Assembly (NCBI RefSeq): GCF_028288465.1
Contig: NZ_JAQBNR010000022.1
Location: 186,001-250,000 of the forward strand
Length of the DNA: 64,000 nt
Reading direction: 5' to 3'
Source: Ferruginibacter sp.
GTDB lineage: Bacteria; Bacteroidota; Bacteroidia; Chitinophagales; Chitinophagaceae
Below are positions 37,267-45,446 of this stretch, in pieces; the first letter of the stretch is position 1, and each line of letters begins with the position of its first letter. Position numbers and translations under genes: made by a program. The notes under the pieces were generated by a model. That model made no database searches, was not told where the DNA came from, and was given only the letters and a program-made list of their open reading frames with translations.

Positions 37267-37489
37267 CTGTATTTTTTATAAACAGGAAGATAAATAATTC
37301 ATGTTGTTAGCTGTAAAATATTTACTCCATACAGCCTTCATAACCTTTTGTATCACAAAAGCAAATACTGAAATAAAATATATTTGCTTATTAGCCGTTT
37401 TTGGTGGCAAGTTGTGCCTTGTAAACTGTTACCTGTTAAAACCCGTTTTTCCCAACTGACTCATTCTTAAGAGGAGTTATAAATTGCTT

Positions 37490-38253
37490 ATGAAAAAGAA
37501 TTTATTCATTTTGCTGATGGTTACCGGTGTTGGATTGCTGGGTAGTTGTAAAAAAGAAAATAGTACAAAGTCTCAATCAACAGGCGGGCTTAAAGTAAAG
37601 ACTTATACAGAAAATATTGTTTCTTCCAGCTTGGGAAATTTGATTAGTACTTATAATTTAGGATACGACGACAGTGACAGGATTATCAGTGTTACCTCAG
37701 CAACATCTGCGGGAGATAAATTTCTATTTTCTTATCCATCTGCGGGCAAGTATTCAGTAGATATATACAATGGTAATGTACTTTCTATTCATTCAGATGC
37801 CTATACAAACATAGCCGGCTTTATTGACAGTACTTTTCAATACAACAACTCAAGGGATTTCAGCTCGGAAAAATAGGTGTACAATGCAGCTAATCAGTTG
37901 GTGGAATTAAAAGAGTATGACTACCAGGCAGGAACTATACCGGTGCCGTCGGATAGAACGATTTATATATATAATCCGGATGGAGATAAAATAAGCTCTT
38001 CAGACTTATTTGGCAATGAACAGCATTTTGAATATTACCCGGATATCACTTACTCAACACCCAGCGTTAGCGGGTTGCCTGATCCAAATGCAGCAAAAAA
38101 AATCACCTGGTTAAAAAACTCAGGTTCGAGGTTGGCTCATTCTCCGGCACGATAGATTACACCTACACTTTTGATTTATACGACAGGATAGCATCCAAAA
38201 AAACTGTTGCCAGCGATGGCAGCATCATAATAAAAACTTACACCTATTTTTAG
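37490..38253 (+). pseudogene. Broken lipoprotein gene (in-frame stop plus frameshift)
   Basis: The gene starts at the ATG at 37490 (MKKNLFILL, lipobox LLGSC). It is interrupted by an in-frame TAG at 37874-37876, after which the same frame continues with normal-looking protein. Near the A6 run at 38113-38118 the coherent protein shifts to another frame, which then reads GSFSGTIDYTYTFDLYDRI and ends TYTYF at the TAG 38251-38253. Tyr-rich endings like this are typical of Bacteroidota lipoproteins built from YD-like repeats (GYDDSDRIISV also occurs). Two separate lesions make true decay likelier than one sequencing error. A purine-rich stretch (AAGAGGAG) lies upstream of the ATG. Confidence 0.8.
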
Positions 38254-38388
38254 TTTCCTGTTAACAAAAAAATTAAGGTATAGTCCCGCATGTCCGCCGC
38301 TTGCTGAGATGTATGAGTTTCATAAAGCAAAAACTTAAACCTTGCCCATGCAAACATAAACATTAAAAAAAGAGAGGAGTATTACTGA

Positions 38389-38691
38389 TCAGGACAAGGA
38401 TACACTCCACTCCAGGTTAAACAAACCACATTTTTCCTTGATGCAGGTAAATAAAAAGCTGCTGGTAAACGGCATATTCACTCTTTTTACGCAGTCATTT
38501 GTTTTGGCATGTACGTCCAGAGATCCCAGCACATAAACCTGGGTGCTTGACATTTCAAGTGCTTTCCATTTTTCAGGAACCGGTACTTTACAATAGCCTC
38601 TATCAGTATGACAGGAAGCGAGGTTTTCGACAAGATCTTTTAAATTAGCAGGGTCGTTCAGGTTAGCTGTGATGCTGATTTTTTGTTTCAT
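38389..38691 (-). CDS. Small protein of unknown function
   Basis: 100 residues from the ATG at 38691 (an ATG at 38727 adds 12 unlikely residues). No signal peptide. The sequence begins MKQKISITANLNDPANLKDLVENLASC and carries five cysteines, four of them in two loosely spaced pairs (SCHTDRGYC and TCIKEKC). Composition looks like a real soluble protein, but I do not recognise it. It stands alone between the broken lipoprotein gene and the sialidase-like gene. Confidence 0.6.
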   Translation of the reverse strand: MKQKISITANLNDPANLKDLVENLASCHTDRGYCKVPVPEKWKALEMSSTQVYVLGSLDVHAKTNDCVKRVNMPFTSSFLFTCIKEKCGLFNLEWSVSLS

Positions 38692-38904
38692 GTTGTTATT
38701 GGATTTAACAGGATAAAATAACCACAATTTTTTAGGTCTACAAATAGAGTAACGTCTATTATGCTGTAAAATTATGCTGGGATATAAGTAGAAATTATAC
38801 TATTCGTTAAAAAAGGAACAAAGCAGCCTTTGAATAAACGAAGCAGCAACTGACTGCGAATGATAAACAGGTATTGATTTTGAAAAATTAATGGGAAATA
38901 CATA

Positions 38905-39954
38905 TTACAGGCGGGCAAAAATTATCTGGCCGTCTGCTTCCCAGGCACAGAAAATTTTATCATCGTTGGTTTTCACTGCTTTTATAAAGCCCCCTTTTCC
39001 GGCATTTAGTGTGGTATTTTTATTGAGATCCTTCACTTTCAGCCGATCACCTTCCTGCCAGGTAATGATGGGATGTTGTGGGTTGGTGATGCTGCAATTG
39101 CGGCCTGATGCAATCTCTGTTTCTGTCTCACCGGGCTTTGAAAGGTATATTTTATTTTCCCTTCGCCATACGGAAGTCACCTGCTGCTGATCATTAACAA
39201 CCAGGCCACCGCCATCCATCGGGCAGGCATTTAATTTCCAGGTACCATCGCCTAATTTTACAGGTTGATTAAAATCCTTACCGCCATTAATAGACGACAG
39301 CAGGTAAAGATCTCTTGAACCATTCAGCCAGTTTCTGAATTGAATGTACACATCCGATTTTCTTACGTTGATGGTTGGCTTACAACATTCGCATACGTGT
39401 TTGTCTGGTGAAATGTAGACAAGTTTATTGGGAGACCAGCTTCTTCCCCGGGTGGTTGTTTTTGCGAAGCATATATTGTTGGTTTTATCATTGCGAATGT
39501 CCAGCCACACTGCGTAAAAATTGTCATGCTCATCAGCTGCAATATTCATCAGGCCTTCCGGTGCACTGTTGGCAACATCATTTGCATTCTTGCATCGCGT
39601 CCATTTACCAGTTGAATGAGACTGGCAAAAAGTATGTACGGATCCGTTTTTATCAACGGCAGCCACCATAGAGTAATTGGCGGAACTGGCCAGCTGCGGG
39701 CCTCGCGACATGCCGAGATGCATGTCTTTTACAACTGCCACCAATTTTGGATTAGAAAAAGTTTGGCCGTTATTGGAGGAAGTGGCGCAAAATATTGTAT
39801 CACCTGCTCCGTATACCATTCTTATTACGCCACGATTATCTTTACTTAGCTGCGGCTGCAATCCGGGTCTCCATTTATTTTCCTGAGCACTACATACATT
39901 GGTACAGCCGTAGCTGACTATCATTAGCAGGGTTACAATAAAAAGCTTCATCAC
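38905..39954 (-). CDS. Secreted sialidase-like (BNR) beta-propeller with CECC motif
   Basis: 349 residues with a signal peptide near 1-23. It contains BNR/Asp-box-like repeats typical of sialidase-fold propellers (SSNNGQTFSNPKL, KTTTRGRSWSPNKL, SSINGGKDFNQPVKL). The segment HVCECCKPTINV and a later NACPMDGGG add clustered cysteines not found in catalytic sialidases; they may bind metal. The Arg triad of sialidases is not evident, so enzymatic activity is doubtful. It is transcribed alone. Confidence 0.75.
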   Translation of the reverse strand: MMKLFIVTLLMIVSYGCTNVCSAQENKWRPGLQPQLSKDNRGVIRMVYGAGDTIFCATSSNNGQTFSNPKLVAVVKDMHLGMSRGPQLASSANYSMVAAVDKNGSVHTFCQSHSTGKWTRCKNANDVANSAPEGLMNIAADEHDNFYAVWLDIRNDKTNNICFAKTTTRGRSWSPNKLVYISPDKHVCECCKPTINVRKSDVYIQFRNWLNGSRDLYLLSSINGGKDFNQPVKLGDGTWKLNACPMDGGGLVVNDQQQVTSVWRRENKIYLSKPGETETEIASGRNCSITNPQHPIITWQEGDRLKVKDLNKNTTLNAGKGGFIKAVKTNDDKIFCAWEADGQIIFARL

Positions 39955-40014
39955 GTTATCTTTTGTTGAATGAAAGACGATCAGTCCTTAAGGTAAATAC
40001 TTAATTATCCGCGG

Positions 40015-40419
40015 TCAATTATCAGTACTGTCCACCGGGCGGCCAATCTCCCAGTGATGCCCGAACGGATCCACCACCCTGCCGACCCGCCATCCATATT
40101 CTTCAGCTATTGTAGAAACCTGTGTTGCGCCGGCAGCAAGTGCTTGCGCAAACAATGCGTCCGGATCGGTAACGGTTAAAATGATTCTTACCGTGCCTTT
40201 GCCACCCAGTGTTTGCGGACTGAAATTACCATGCTCCTGCGATTCATCGCTTACCCAAAAACTTGCCCCGCCAATGGCAAGCTGCGCTACCAGCGAACCA
40301 TCCGGTGCTTCCATTTTAAAAAGTTCTGCTGCCTCAAATGCAAGCTTATAAAAAGCCACGGCTTTTCCGCTGTTAATTACGGACAGCCACGGCTCAATCG
40401 TAGTTGTAACTGCTTTCAT
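40015..40419 (-). CDS. VOC family protein (PhnB/YdfO-like)
   Basis: 134 residues. The glyoxalase/bleomycin-resistance fold is shown by PWLSVINSGKAVAFYKLAFEAAELFKM, LAIGGASFWVSDE and the C-terminal GWRVGRVVDPFGHHWEIG. No substrate can be assigned. It lies 3 bp downstream of a methyltransferase gene in the same direction and is probably co-transcribed. Confidence 0.87.
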   Translation of the reverse strand: MKAVTTTIEPWLSVINSGKAVAFYKLAFEAAELFKMEAPDGSLVAQLAIGGASFWVSDESQEHGNFSPQTLGGKGTVRIILTVTDPDALFAQALAAGATQVSTIAEEYGWRVGRVVDPFGHHWEIGRPVDSTDN

Positions 40420-40422
40420 CCT

Positions 40423-41001
40423 TTATTTTTTTACTGCGATAATGATGCCTGTTGCCCAAACTTGTTTTGTAAGCGTAAGGTCTTTTCTATCATCTAATTG
40501 TTTTATAAGCAGGGTAGCTTTTTCGGCGTGTCCTTCCGGCCAGTTGGGTTGCGGCAGCATGTCGTCAATTATGTACAAAGCACCGGGGCTCAGCATATTC
40601 AATACTTCATCCAGCATCAAATATTTGCCATGCCAGGTATCTGCAAAAATATAATCAAATTTTTGACCACTATTGGTTGTTACCCATTCCCCCCCGTCAG
40701 ACGTAACCAGTTGCAATCGTTGATCGCCACGTAAAAATTGTTCAGCGATTTGTAAAAACGCAGGATCGTTGTCAACAGAAACCAGCGATGATTGCGCATC
40801 CATGCCATCCAAAATCCAGGAAGCAGAGAGGCCTGTTCCGGTACCCAATTCCAAAAATTTACCTCCGGGTTTTAAAGCCGCTAACGTGCGCAGCAATGAG
40901 CAAGTAAGTACGTCGGACGCCATTGTAAATCCCGAAGCGGCCGTCGCTTCCATAATTTCATTATAGGCCTTTGGGAGTGCCTGGTTTATTTCTTCTGTCA
41001 T
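40423..41001 (-). CDS. Class I SAM-dependent O-methyltransferase
   Basis: 192 residues. Motif I reads FLELGTGTGLSASWIL, followed by VSVDNDPAFLQIAE (acidic motif) and FDYIFADTWHGKYLMLDEVLNMLSPGALYIIDDMLP, as in the O-methyltransferase family 3 group. Methyl acceptor unknown. It starts just downstream of a 9-bp palindrome (41031-41053) and lies directly upstream of the VOC gene. Confidence 0.85.
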   Translation of the reverse strand: MTEEINQALPKAYNEIMEATAASGFTMASDVLTCSLLRTLAALKPGGKFLELGTGTGLSASWILDGMDAQSSLVSVDNDPAFLQIAEQFLRGDQRLQLVTSDGGEWVTTNSGQKFDYIFADTWHGKYLMLDEVLNMLSPGALYIIDDMLPQPNWPEGHAEKATLLIKQLDDRKDLTLTKQVWATGIIIAVKK

Positions 41002-41030
41002 AATTTAATTGAGTAAAAATACATTTTGCT

Positions 41031-41053
41031 ATTGATGCAAACGGTGCATCAAT
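41031..41053. promoter_or_regulatory. Palindrome, possible operator or weak terminator
   Basis: ATTGATGCA / TGCATCAAT is a perfect 9-bp inverted repeat with a 5-nt centre, in the 60-bp gap between the DUF3500 stop and the methyltransferase start (both minus strand). On the minus strand a T-rich run comes after it, so it may be a weak terminator rather than an operator. Confidence 0.4.
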
Positions 41054-41061
41054 GCCAAGTG

Positions 41062-42075
41062 TTAATGACTTTGCCTGTAATGTTCCAGTAAAGGATCGCC
41101 GCCAAAATCAGTTTTCAAATCTCTCACTACAGTGTGAATGTGGTTGGCATTGTTTTGCGTATTATCGTATTCAATAATAATGGTAGGCCCCTGGATGCGG
41201 TAGTAGCAAGGCTTGCCAAAAGCATGATCTGTATAACCCACCCAGGTAAACCAAAGATTGTCCAGCCCGGCTGTTTGTATTTCTTTCAGCATAGCATCTG
41301 CAAACAAAGTGGTGTACCGGTGCACGTATAAATTAAGTAACTGCAGCATACGCTGTTTACTGGCGGCAGACAATTCTGAATACCTTATGCCTGCAGGATT
41401 TTTGATCATTGCCTGGCGATTGTTGGCGGTTACTATATCAGCCGGTACGATGGTATCTATAATTGCTTTTTTTAATTCTTCCTGCGAAAGATTTTGTACG
41501 AGTGCAAATCCTTTATCCGTTTCTTCTTTCAACACTTCTTTGCCTTTTTGATCGCCGCTTAGCACGATGGCGGGATTATCACCCATAAAGGTGGGTGTGG
41601 CTGCAACCAGTTTATTGTTACTGGCAGAAAAGTGAAAAGAAACATGATGGCCTTCCAAACGCCAGCCCCAGATATTGCCGGCTGCAGGAACACCAAAAAT
41701 GGTGACGAAATATTTCAACGGATCACGGAAATGATCTTCCGGTTTACGGTTTTCCAGTTCTTTCAGCACATTATCCAGCAGCATAATTTCTCTCACCTTC
41801 TTTACGGTTTCATCCGTAAGACAGGTTTTTAGTAATGCGATGGCCGCTTCTCTTTGCGCAGGTGTTAATTCATTAAATGAAATGCCTTTCCGGTCGTCCT
41901 GAGGCACATAATGAAAGCGGTACCGTTCGGTTGTATCAAAAGGATACAGCGCTTTGGTACGTTGTGCAGCCTCCAGCATGTTGATAAATGCATTGGCTTT
42001 ACCGGCAAGATCCTGGGCACTTGTGGTTGTGATAAAAATAAATAAGACAGTGAGGAGTAATAATGAATGTTTCAT
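41062..42075 (-). CDS. Secreted DUF3500 protein
   Basis: 337 residues with a signal peptide ending TSAQ (20). DUF3500 motifs: RYRFHYVPQDDRKGISFNELTPAQREAA, WGWRLEGHHVSFHFSASNN, and the C-terminal YYRIQGPTIIIEYDNTQNNANHIHTVVRDLKTDFGGD, rich in His. The conserved histidines suggest metal binding; family activity is not established. Monocistronic by spacing. Confidence 0.88.
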   Translation of the reverse strand: MKHSLLLLTVLFIFITTTSAQDLAGKANAFINMLEAAQRTKALYPFDTTERYRFHYVPQDDRKGISFNELTPAQREAAIALLKTCLTDETVKKVREIMLLDNVLKELENRKPEDHFRDPLKYFVTIFGVPAAGNIWGWRLEGHHVSFHFSASNNKLVAATPTFMGDNPAIVLSGDQKGKEVLKEETDKGFALVQNLSQEELKKAIIDTIVPADIVTANNRQAMIKNPAGIRYSELSAASKQRMLQLLNLYVHRYTTLFADAMLKEIQTAGLDNLWFTWVGYTDHAFGKPCYYRIQGPTIIIEYDNTQNNANHIHTVVRDLKTDFGGDPLLEHYRQSH

Positions 42076-42167
42076 GCAGCAAGTAAATTAGTTGTATCAA
42101 AGATAACTGAATACACTTCATTTATTTCGTTAACAGCAAATTCTTCTTCAGGCCGGGTTCAGGATAT

Positions 42168-42614
42168 TTAATCAGCTAAAGCCAAATCACAATTGATTTC
42201 TGTTTCATCTATCGCAGCTGACATTTTCTGATAAAACTCAATGGCATTGCTATTCCATTTAGAGACCTGCCAGCGTACTTTTTTGCAGGCATTGTTTTTT
42301 GCCAGTTCAATGATTTGCTGCAATAACATTTTACCGATACCGTGTTTTCTAAAGGAATGGATAACATACAAATCGTCCAGATAGATCGCCTTGCCGCTCC
42401 ATGAATAATAAGCGAAAAAAAAGCTCGCAAAACCAACAATATTTTTGTCAGCAGTCTCTGCTACAAAGCATTGAAACAGGCTTCCATTTTCAATCATCTC
42501 GTCCAGAGTAATGCTTACTTTGTCAGGTGTTTTCTGAAAAATGGCAAATTCTTTTATCAGTAATAAAATGGCTTCAAAATCCGGTTCAGCTGCTTTCCTG
42601 ATGATAATTTTCAT
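42168..42614 (-). CDS. GNAT family N-acetyltransferase (diamine-type)
   Basis: 148 residues. The acetyl-CoA loop is in RKHGIGKMLLQQIIELAKNNACKKVRWQVSKWNSNAIEFYQK, and the segment IYLDDLYVIHSFRKHGIG fits the spermidine/spermine acetyltransferase (SAT) subgroup. It probably acetylates a polyamine or related amine (inference from subgroup). Length normal. Confidence 0.87.
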   Translation of the reverse strand: MKIIIRKAAEPDFEAILLLIKEFAIFQKTPDKVSITLDEMIENGSLFQCFVAETADKNIVGFASFFFAYYSWSGKAIYLDDLYVIHSFRKHGIGKMLLQQIIELAKNNACKKVRWQVSKWNSNAIEFYQKMSAAIDETEINCDLALAD

Positions 42615-42772
42615 GATGTCGTTATTTTATACGTTTCCTTTAATAAGGCGACTAAATTAAAGTATCACCCTTATGCAACAAAAATTGCGCTGTCAATTGC
42701 ACTAAATAACTGAAGCAATCTCTTTTAAACGAAGTAACTTTATAGTATAAAAAACAGGTTAAAACAAATAAC

Positions 42773-42961
42773 ATGGAACATACGAAAAAACTGGAAGAAT
42801 TGAATGCAGAAACACTTAAGAAGCTGGAGGAATATATGCAGGCAAAAGGCGCTGCAGGCACTGAGCATCATGATACAATCAACACAGCGAAAGAAAAATG
42901 GCAGACAGCCTGGAACGAATTCCTGGAAACCCTGCTGGTATTGGAACGATTGGAAATTTGA
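42773..42961 (+). CDS. Small helical protein of unknown function
   Basis: 62 residues, starting ATG at 42773. Almost wholly helical and charged: HTKKLEELNAETLKKLEEYM followed by a second helix KEKWQTAWNEFLETLLVLERLEI, suggesting a two-helix hairpin or coiled coil. No signal peptide. A TAACTTTA box lies at 42735-42742 (one mismatch to TAnnTTTG) and a hairpin follows the stop. I do not recognise the family, but composition and flanking signals support a real gene. Confidence 0.55.
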   Translation: MEHTKKLEELNAETLKKLEEYMQAKGAAGTEHHDTINTAKEKWQTAWNEFLETLLVLERLEI

Positions 42962-42979
42962 CGTTTGGGGTGAAAAAAA

Positions 42980-42998
42980 GAGTTGTTAACTCGTTTTT
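42980..42998 (+). terminator. Short terminator after the small helical gene
   Basis: GAGTT / AACTC stem with a 3-nt loop, flanked by a preceding A run and a following T run (42994-42998). Confidence 0.45.
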
Positions 42999-43001
42999 CG
43001 A

Positions 43002-43034
43002 TTGACGCTTTCAGGTGAGAATTGCTTAACTTTA
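43002..43034 (+). promoter_or_regulatory. Candidate promoter of the structured small RNA
   Basis: TTG at 43002-43004 and TAACTTTA at 43027-43034 (one mismatch to TAnnTTTG) are 22 bases apart, within the usual Bacteroidota spacing. The transcript would begin near 43040. Confidence 0.35.
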
Positions 43035-43062
43035 ATATTCACCAAATAAAAAGGAGGTATTC

Positions 43063-43110
43063 ATGCAATCTACAGATCAATCATGGGCACCTTCGGTAAC
43101 CTTGCGTTAA
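43063..43110 (+). CDS. Possible 15-residue ORF behind a perfect Shine-Dalgarno
   Basis: ATG at 43063 lies 5 bases after GGAGG, the ideal spacing, and the frame reads MQSTDQSWAPSVTLR then TAA. No other gene in the window has such a strong SD. A second frame from ATG 43084 is open for 48 codons but runs through the terminator stem. Coding status is uncertain, because the frame's last 19 bases also form the 5' side and part of the 3' side of stem-loop 1. Confidence 0.3.
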   Translation: MQSTDQSWAPSVTLR

Positions 43111-43153
43111 CCGGATGCTCAACAAATAATCTGTCCCGCAGTGCAGCGGGAGG

Positions 43154-43179
43154 GCCACCAGTTATGCTGGTGGCTTTTT
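43154..43179 (+). terminator. Intrinsic terminator of the small RNA
   Basis: Perfect 8-bp GC-rich stem (GCCACCAG / CTGGTGGC), 5-nt loop TTATG and a T5 run. It ends 16 bases before the end of the convergent radical SAM gene. Confidence 0.75.
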
Positions 43180-43194
43180 ATTTACGTCTCAAAA

Positions 43195-44481
43195 TCAATG
43201 CGCAAAATCTACTTCAAAATTGCCTTTGATTCTTTCTATTGCCGGGTTAAAATAACCGAACTTAAGGTCAGGAAATTCTTCTCTTATGAGCTCCATCAAT
43301 TGTTTTACCCCCATACACTCTCCTGTTTCAGTAACGCCGATTTTACCAAGATACCAGTCTGGATCAATATTAAAATTGCGCCATTGTATCATACACAAGT
43401 CTGTTTCCCTGATCAGTTTTCTGAGCGCTTCATATTCTTCAATGCTATCCGTCATACCTGGAAAAACAAAGTAGTTAATACTAGTCCAACCACCGTAACT
43501 GCGAACTATTTTCAGGCTTTCAATCAAATCGGCAAACACATAATTATTGGGGCGATAGTAAGGTGTATATACACTCTCCCGGGCTGAGTTGGTACTTACC
43601 CGCATGCTGTTTAAACCCGCTTCACACAACGCTTTCACTGCGTCTGGTTTACTACCGTTGGTATTGATATTGATGCTTCCTTTTTGAGTGTGCTTACGTA
43701 TCTCGATAATGCTGTCGCGGATGGTTTCCCACATCAGTAAGGGTTCGCCTTCGCAACCCTGTCCAAAACTGATCAGCGGAAAAGGCGCTGTTTCCAAATG
43801 CGGTACAGTAAACTCTACAATTTCTTCAGGTGTCGGGCGAAAGGTCAACCTGTCCTGTGTACTTACAATCGTTTCTTCTATGGGCTGAAAACTGATGCAG
43901 CCGATACAGTTGGCATTACAGGCGGGGGAAGATGGAACCGGGCATTCCCAACGGCCCATCGCCAGGTTCCTGGCAGCAGGGCAGTTGTAAGTAAGACAAC
44001 AATTTTCCATCAGGTGTTTTACCAGCCTGTTGTGCGGATAGGTTTTTAATAAATATTCCGTTCCTGTTTCAATCTGTTTATCATCATAGCCTTCACATTC
44101 CTGCCGAATATCATTTTCAATTCTTACCGCTGGCACATAAAATTTGTCATCCCACCAGCCTGCGGCGGTGTAACAAAATAGCGGCAGTGTTGGTGCATCT
44201 TTTTCTGTCTCATAAGCGGCCATGTATAACCCGGTATGGGCAGGAGGAATAAATGCGGCAACAGCCCACCCTTTTTCGCACAACCGCATTTCGCCTGTTT
44301 TTACGTCGATGCCAATTCCTTTCCTGCCGGGCAACTCATATAAATTGCCGCCGTCAGGCAATTCAATCCAGTCTGCTTCTTCTATTGGTAATGCATCCCA
44401 CCCGCTACGGCCTGTTGTGTACAGGGATGTGTCTTCAAAAATATTGCCTTCTCCATCGGAGTATAAAATGTAAGGGGTCAT
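43195..44481 (-). CDS. Radical SAM protein with extra cysteines
   Basis: 428 residues. The radical SAM cluster motif is C188-x3-C192-x2-C195 (CNANCIGC). SFGQGCEGEPLL is the GGEP-like SAM-binding segment, and INTNGSKPDAVKALCEAGLNSMRVSTNS is the downstream barrel strand. Additional cysteines before the motif (C161, C162, C167, C180) could bind an auxiliary Fe-S cluster. The N-terminal 150 residues are an extra domain I do not recognise. No partner enzyme or obvious RiPP precursor is adjacent, apart from the tiny ORF of uncertain status at 43063. Reaction unknown. Confidence 0.85.
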   Translation of the reverse strand: MTPYILYSDGEGNIFEDTSLYTTGRSGWDALPIEEADWIELPDGGNLYELPGRKGIGIDVKTGEMRLCEKGWAVAAFIPPAHTGLYMAAYETEKDAPTLPLFCYTAAGWWDDKFYVPAVRIENDIRQECEGYDDKQIETGTEYLLKTYPHNRLVKHLMENCCLTYNCPAARNLAMGRWECPVPSSPACNANCIGCISFQPIEETIVSTQDRLTFRPTPEEIVEFTVPHLETAPFPLISFGQGCEGEPLLMWETIRDSIIEIRKHTQKGSININTNGSKPDAVKALCEAGLNSMRVSTNSARESVYTPYYRPNNYVFADLIESLKIVRSYGGWTSINYFVFPGMTDSIEEYEALRKLIRETDLCMIQWRNFNIDPDWYLGKIGVTETGECMGVKQLMELIREEFPDLKFGYFNPAIERIKGNFEVDFAH

Positions 44482-44711
44482 AATTAATGGATAACTGATA
44501 ATTTTTTAATGGATAATTTCTGCTGCACGAAGTGCTGACTGAATCATCCACCTTTTTTAACTGACGGCAAAATTCGTCAATTTATGGCAGTTGCTCAACT
44601 TTTAAATTACCCATGCGCTTGTTGATGCCTGAATGAAATGTTCTGAAGAAATAGAGATGGCGACCTTTCAGCATTTTAATCCGCTGAAACTACTGTGGTT
44701 CCGGGTCAGTA

Positions 44712-45323
44712 TCATCTTGCCGAAAGCTGGTGCCGCCTGCAGAAATCATCAATCAGCTGCAATTCTTCCATATTCAAATTATTTCGCAGCTGAAATTGTA
44801 TTTTTTTATTACGGAAAGTTTCTATAAAAATGGAATGGTAGCGGGGTACAACCGTTTTTATATCCTGCCATCCTATTTCCGTATCCGCTTTAAAGTTCGG
44901 TATGGTAATTCCTGTTGGCTTTATATCGATTGTTTCAGAATGTTGTATGCGGTATTCCCTGTAAAAAATCAATGCGTACCCCGCTGCCAGTAAAAAATGC
45001 AGCGCACTTAATATGGTGTGCCCATCGCTTATCAGCAAAAACCCAATGCCAAGCAGCGTTGCTGCTTCAATAAACCGAAAAATACAGTTGAGATAAATTA
45101 CATCAGCCAGCATGCCAAGGGTAATAAAAAATAACAGCAGGTAGATATCTGTTGCAATCAGCAGCTGGCAATAGCATATCAGCCGGCTGATATGGTGGTT
45201 GTTAAAATGGTGCAAGCCGTTGACTAAGATAATAGAGGCGACAATAAAGTGCAACATCGGCGCTGAATGCTTCAATAATTCAAATGCCGGATGGATTACG
45301 CGGAGGGAAAATTGAGATGGCAT
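44712..45323 (-). CDS. Membrane protein with C-terminal PH-like domain
   Basis: 203 residues: about four hydrophobic helices (roughly 23-120) followed by a soluble C-terminal domain (about 128-203) with the pattern IDIKPTGITIPNF, then WQDIKTVVPRYHSIFIETFRNKKIQFQL. The same layout is present in the next upstream gene, where the text is VKIHSGGVHIIKPFG, then WTEFNNIILKDNLLTLDFRNNTLLQLL. This resembles the membrane-plus-PH-like design of YcxB/bPH-type proteins. Function unknown. The two genes are separated by 123 bp. Confidence 0.65.
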   Translation of the reverse strand: MPSQFSLRVIHPAFELLKHSAPMLHFIVASIILVNGLHHFNNHHISRLICYCQLLIATDIYLLLFFITLGMLADVIYLNCIFRFIEAATLLGIGFLLISDGHTILSALHFLLAAGYALIFYREYRIQHSETIDIKPTGITIPNFKADTEIGWQDIKTVVPRYHSIFIETFRNKKIQFQLRNNLNMEELQLIDDFCRRHQLSAR

Positions 45324-45380
45324 AGCGGTAGTTTTTTGTACAGATGCAAACCGTTAAAAAATCCATAAAAAATACCGGAA

Positions 45381-45421
45381 GTTTAGATTGAAACTTAAAT
45401 AGCAACTAACCAAATCTAAAC
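45381..45421. terminator. Inverted repeat between the two PH-like membrane protein genes
   Basis: GTTTAGATT / AATCTAAAC, a perfect 9-bp inverted repeat with a 23-nt spacer, after the stop of the 45447 gene on the minus strand. It may be a weak terminator; AT-rich. Confidence 0.3.
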
Positions 45422-45446
45422 AACTCAGAATGAGAAAGAAATTAAG

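Larger units (their letters stand above)
43040..43179 (+). ncRNA. Candidate structured small RNA with three stem-loops
   Basis: An apparently independent unit of about 140 nt. Stem-loop 1 (43087-43118): TTCGGT pairs with ACCGGA and AAC with GTT around a CTTGC loop, with one bulged A and an outer GCA/TGC. Stem-loop 2: TCCCGC / GCGGGA (43134-43151) with a 6-nt loop. Stem-loop 3: GCCACCAG / CTGGTGGC (43154-43174) followed by TTTTT, an intrinsic terminator. Before the stems is AAGGAGGT (43051-43058), a perfect Shine-Dalgarno sequence, very unusual in this phylum. It faces the radical SAM gene end-to-end and is not its leader. The RNA could be coding (15 codons, listed separately) or act through the anti-SD-binding sequence; both are inference. 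Confidence 0.5.

Noticed and set aside
43084..43230. 48-codon ORF as a RiPP precursor for the radical SAM protein
   Set aside because: It runs through the terminator stem and into the end of the opposing gene, and lacks a plausible leader-core layout.
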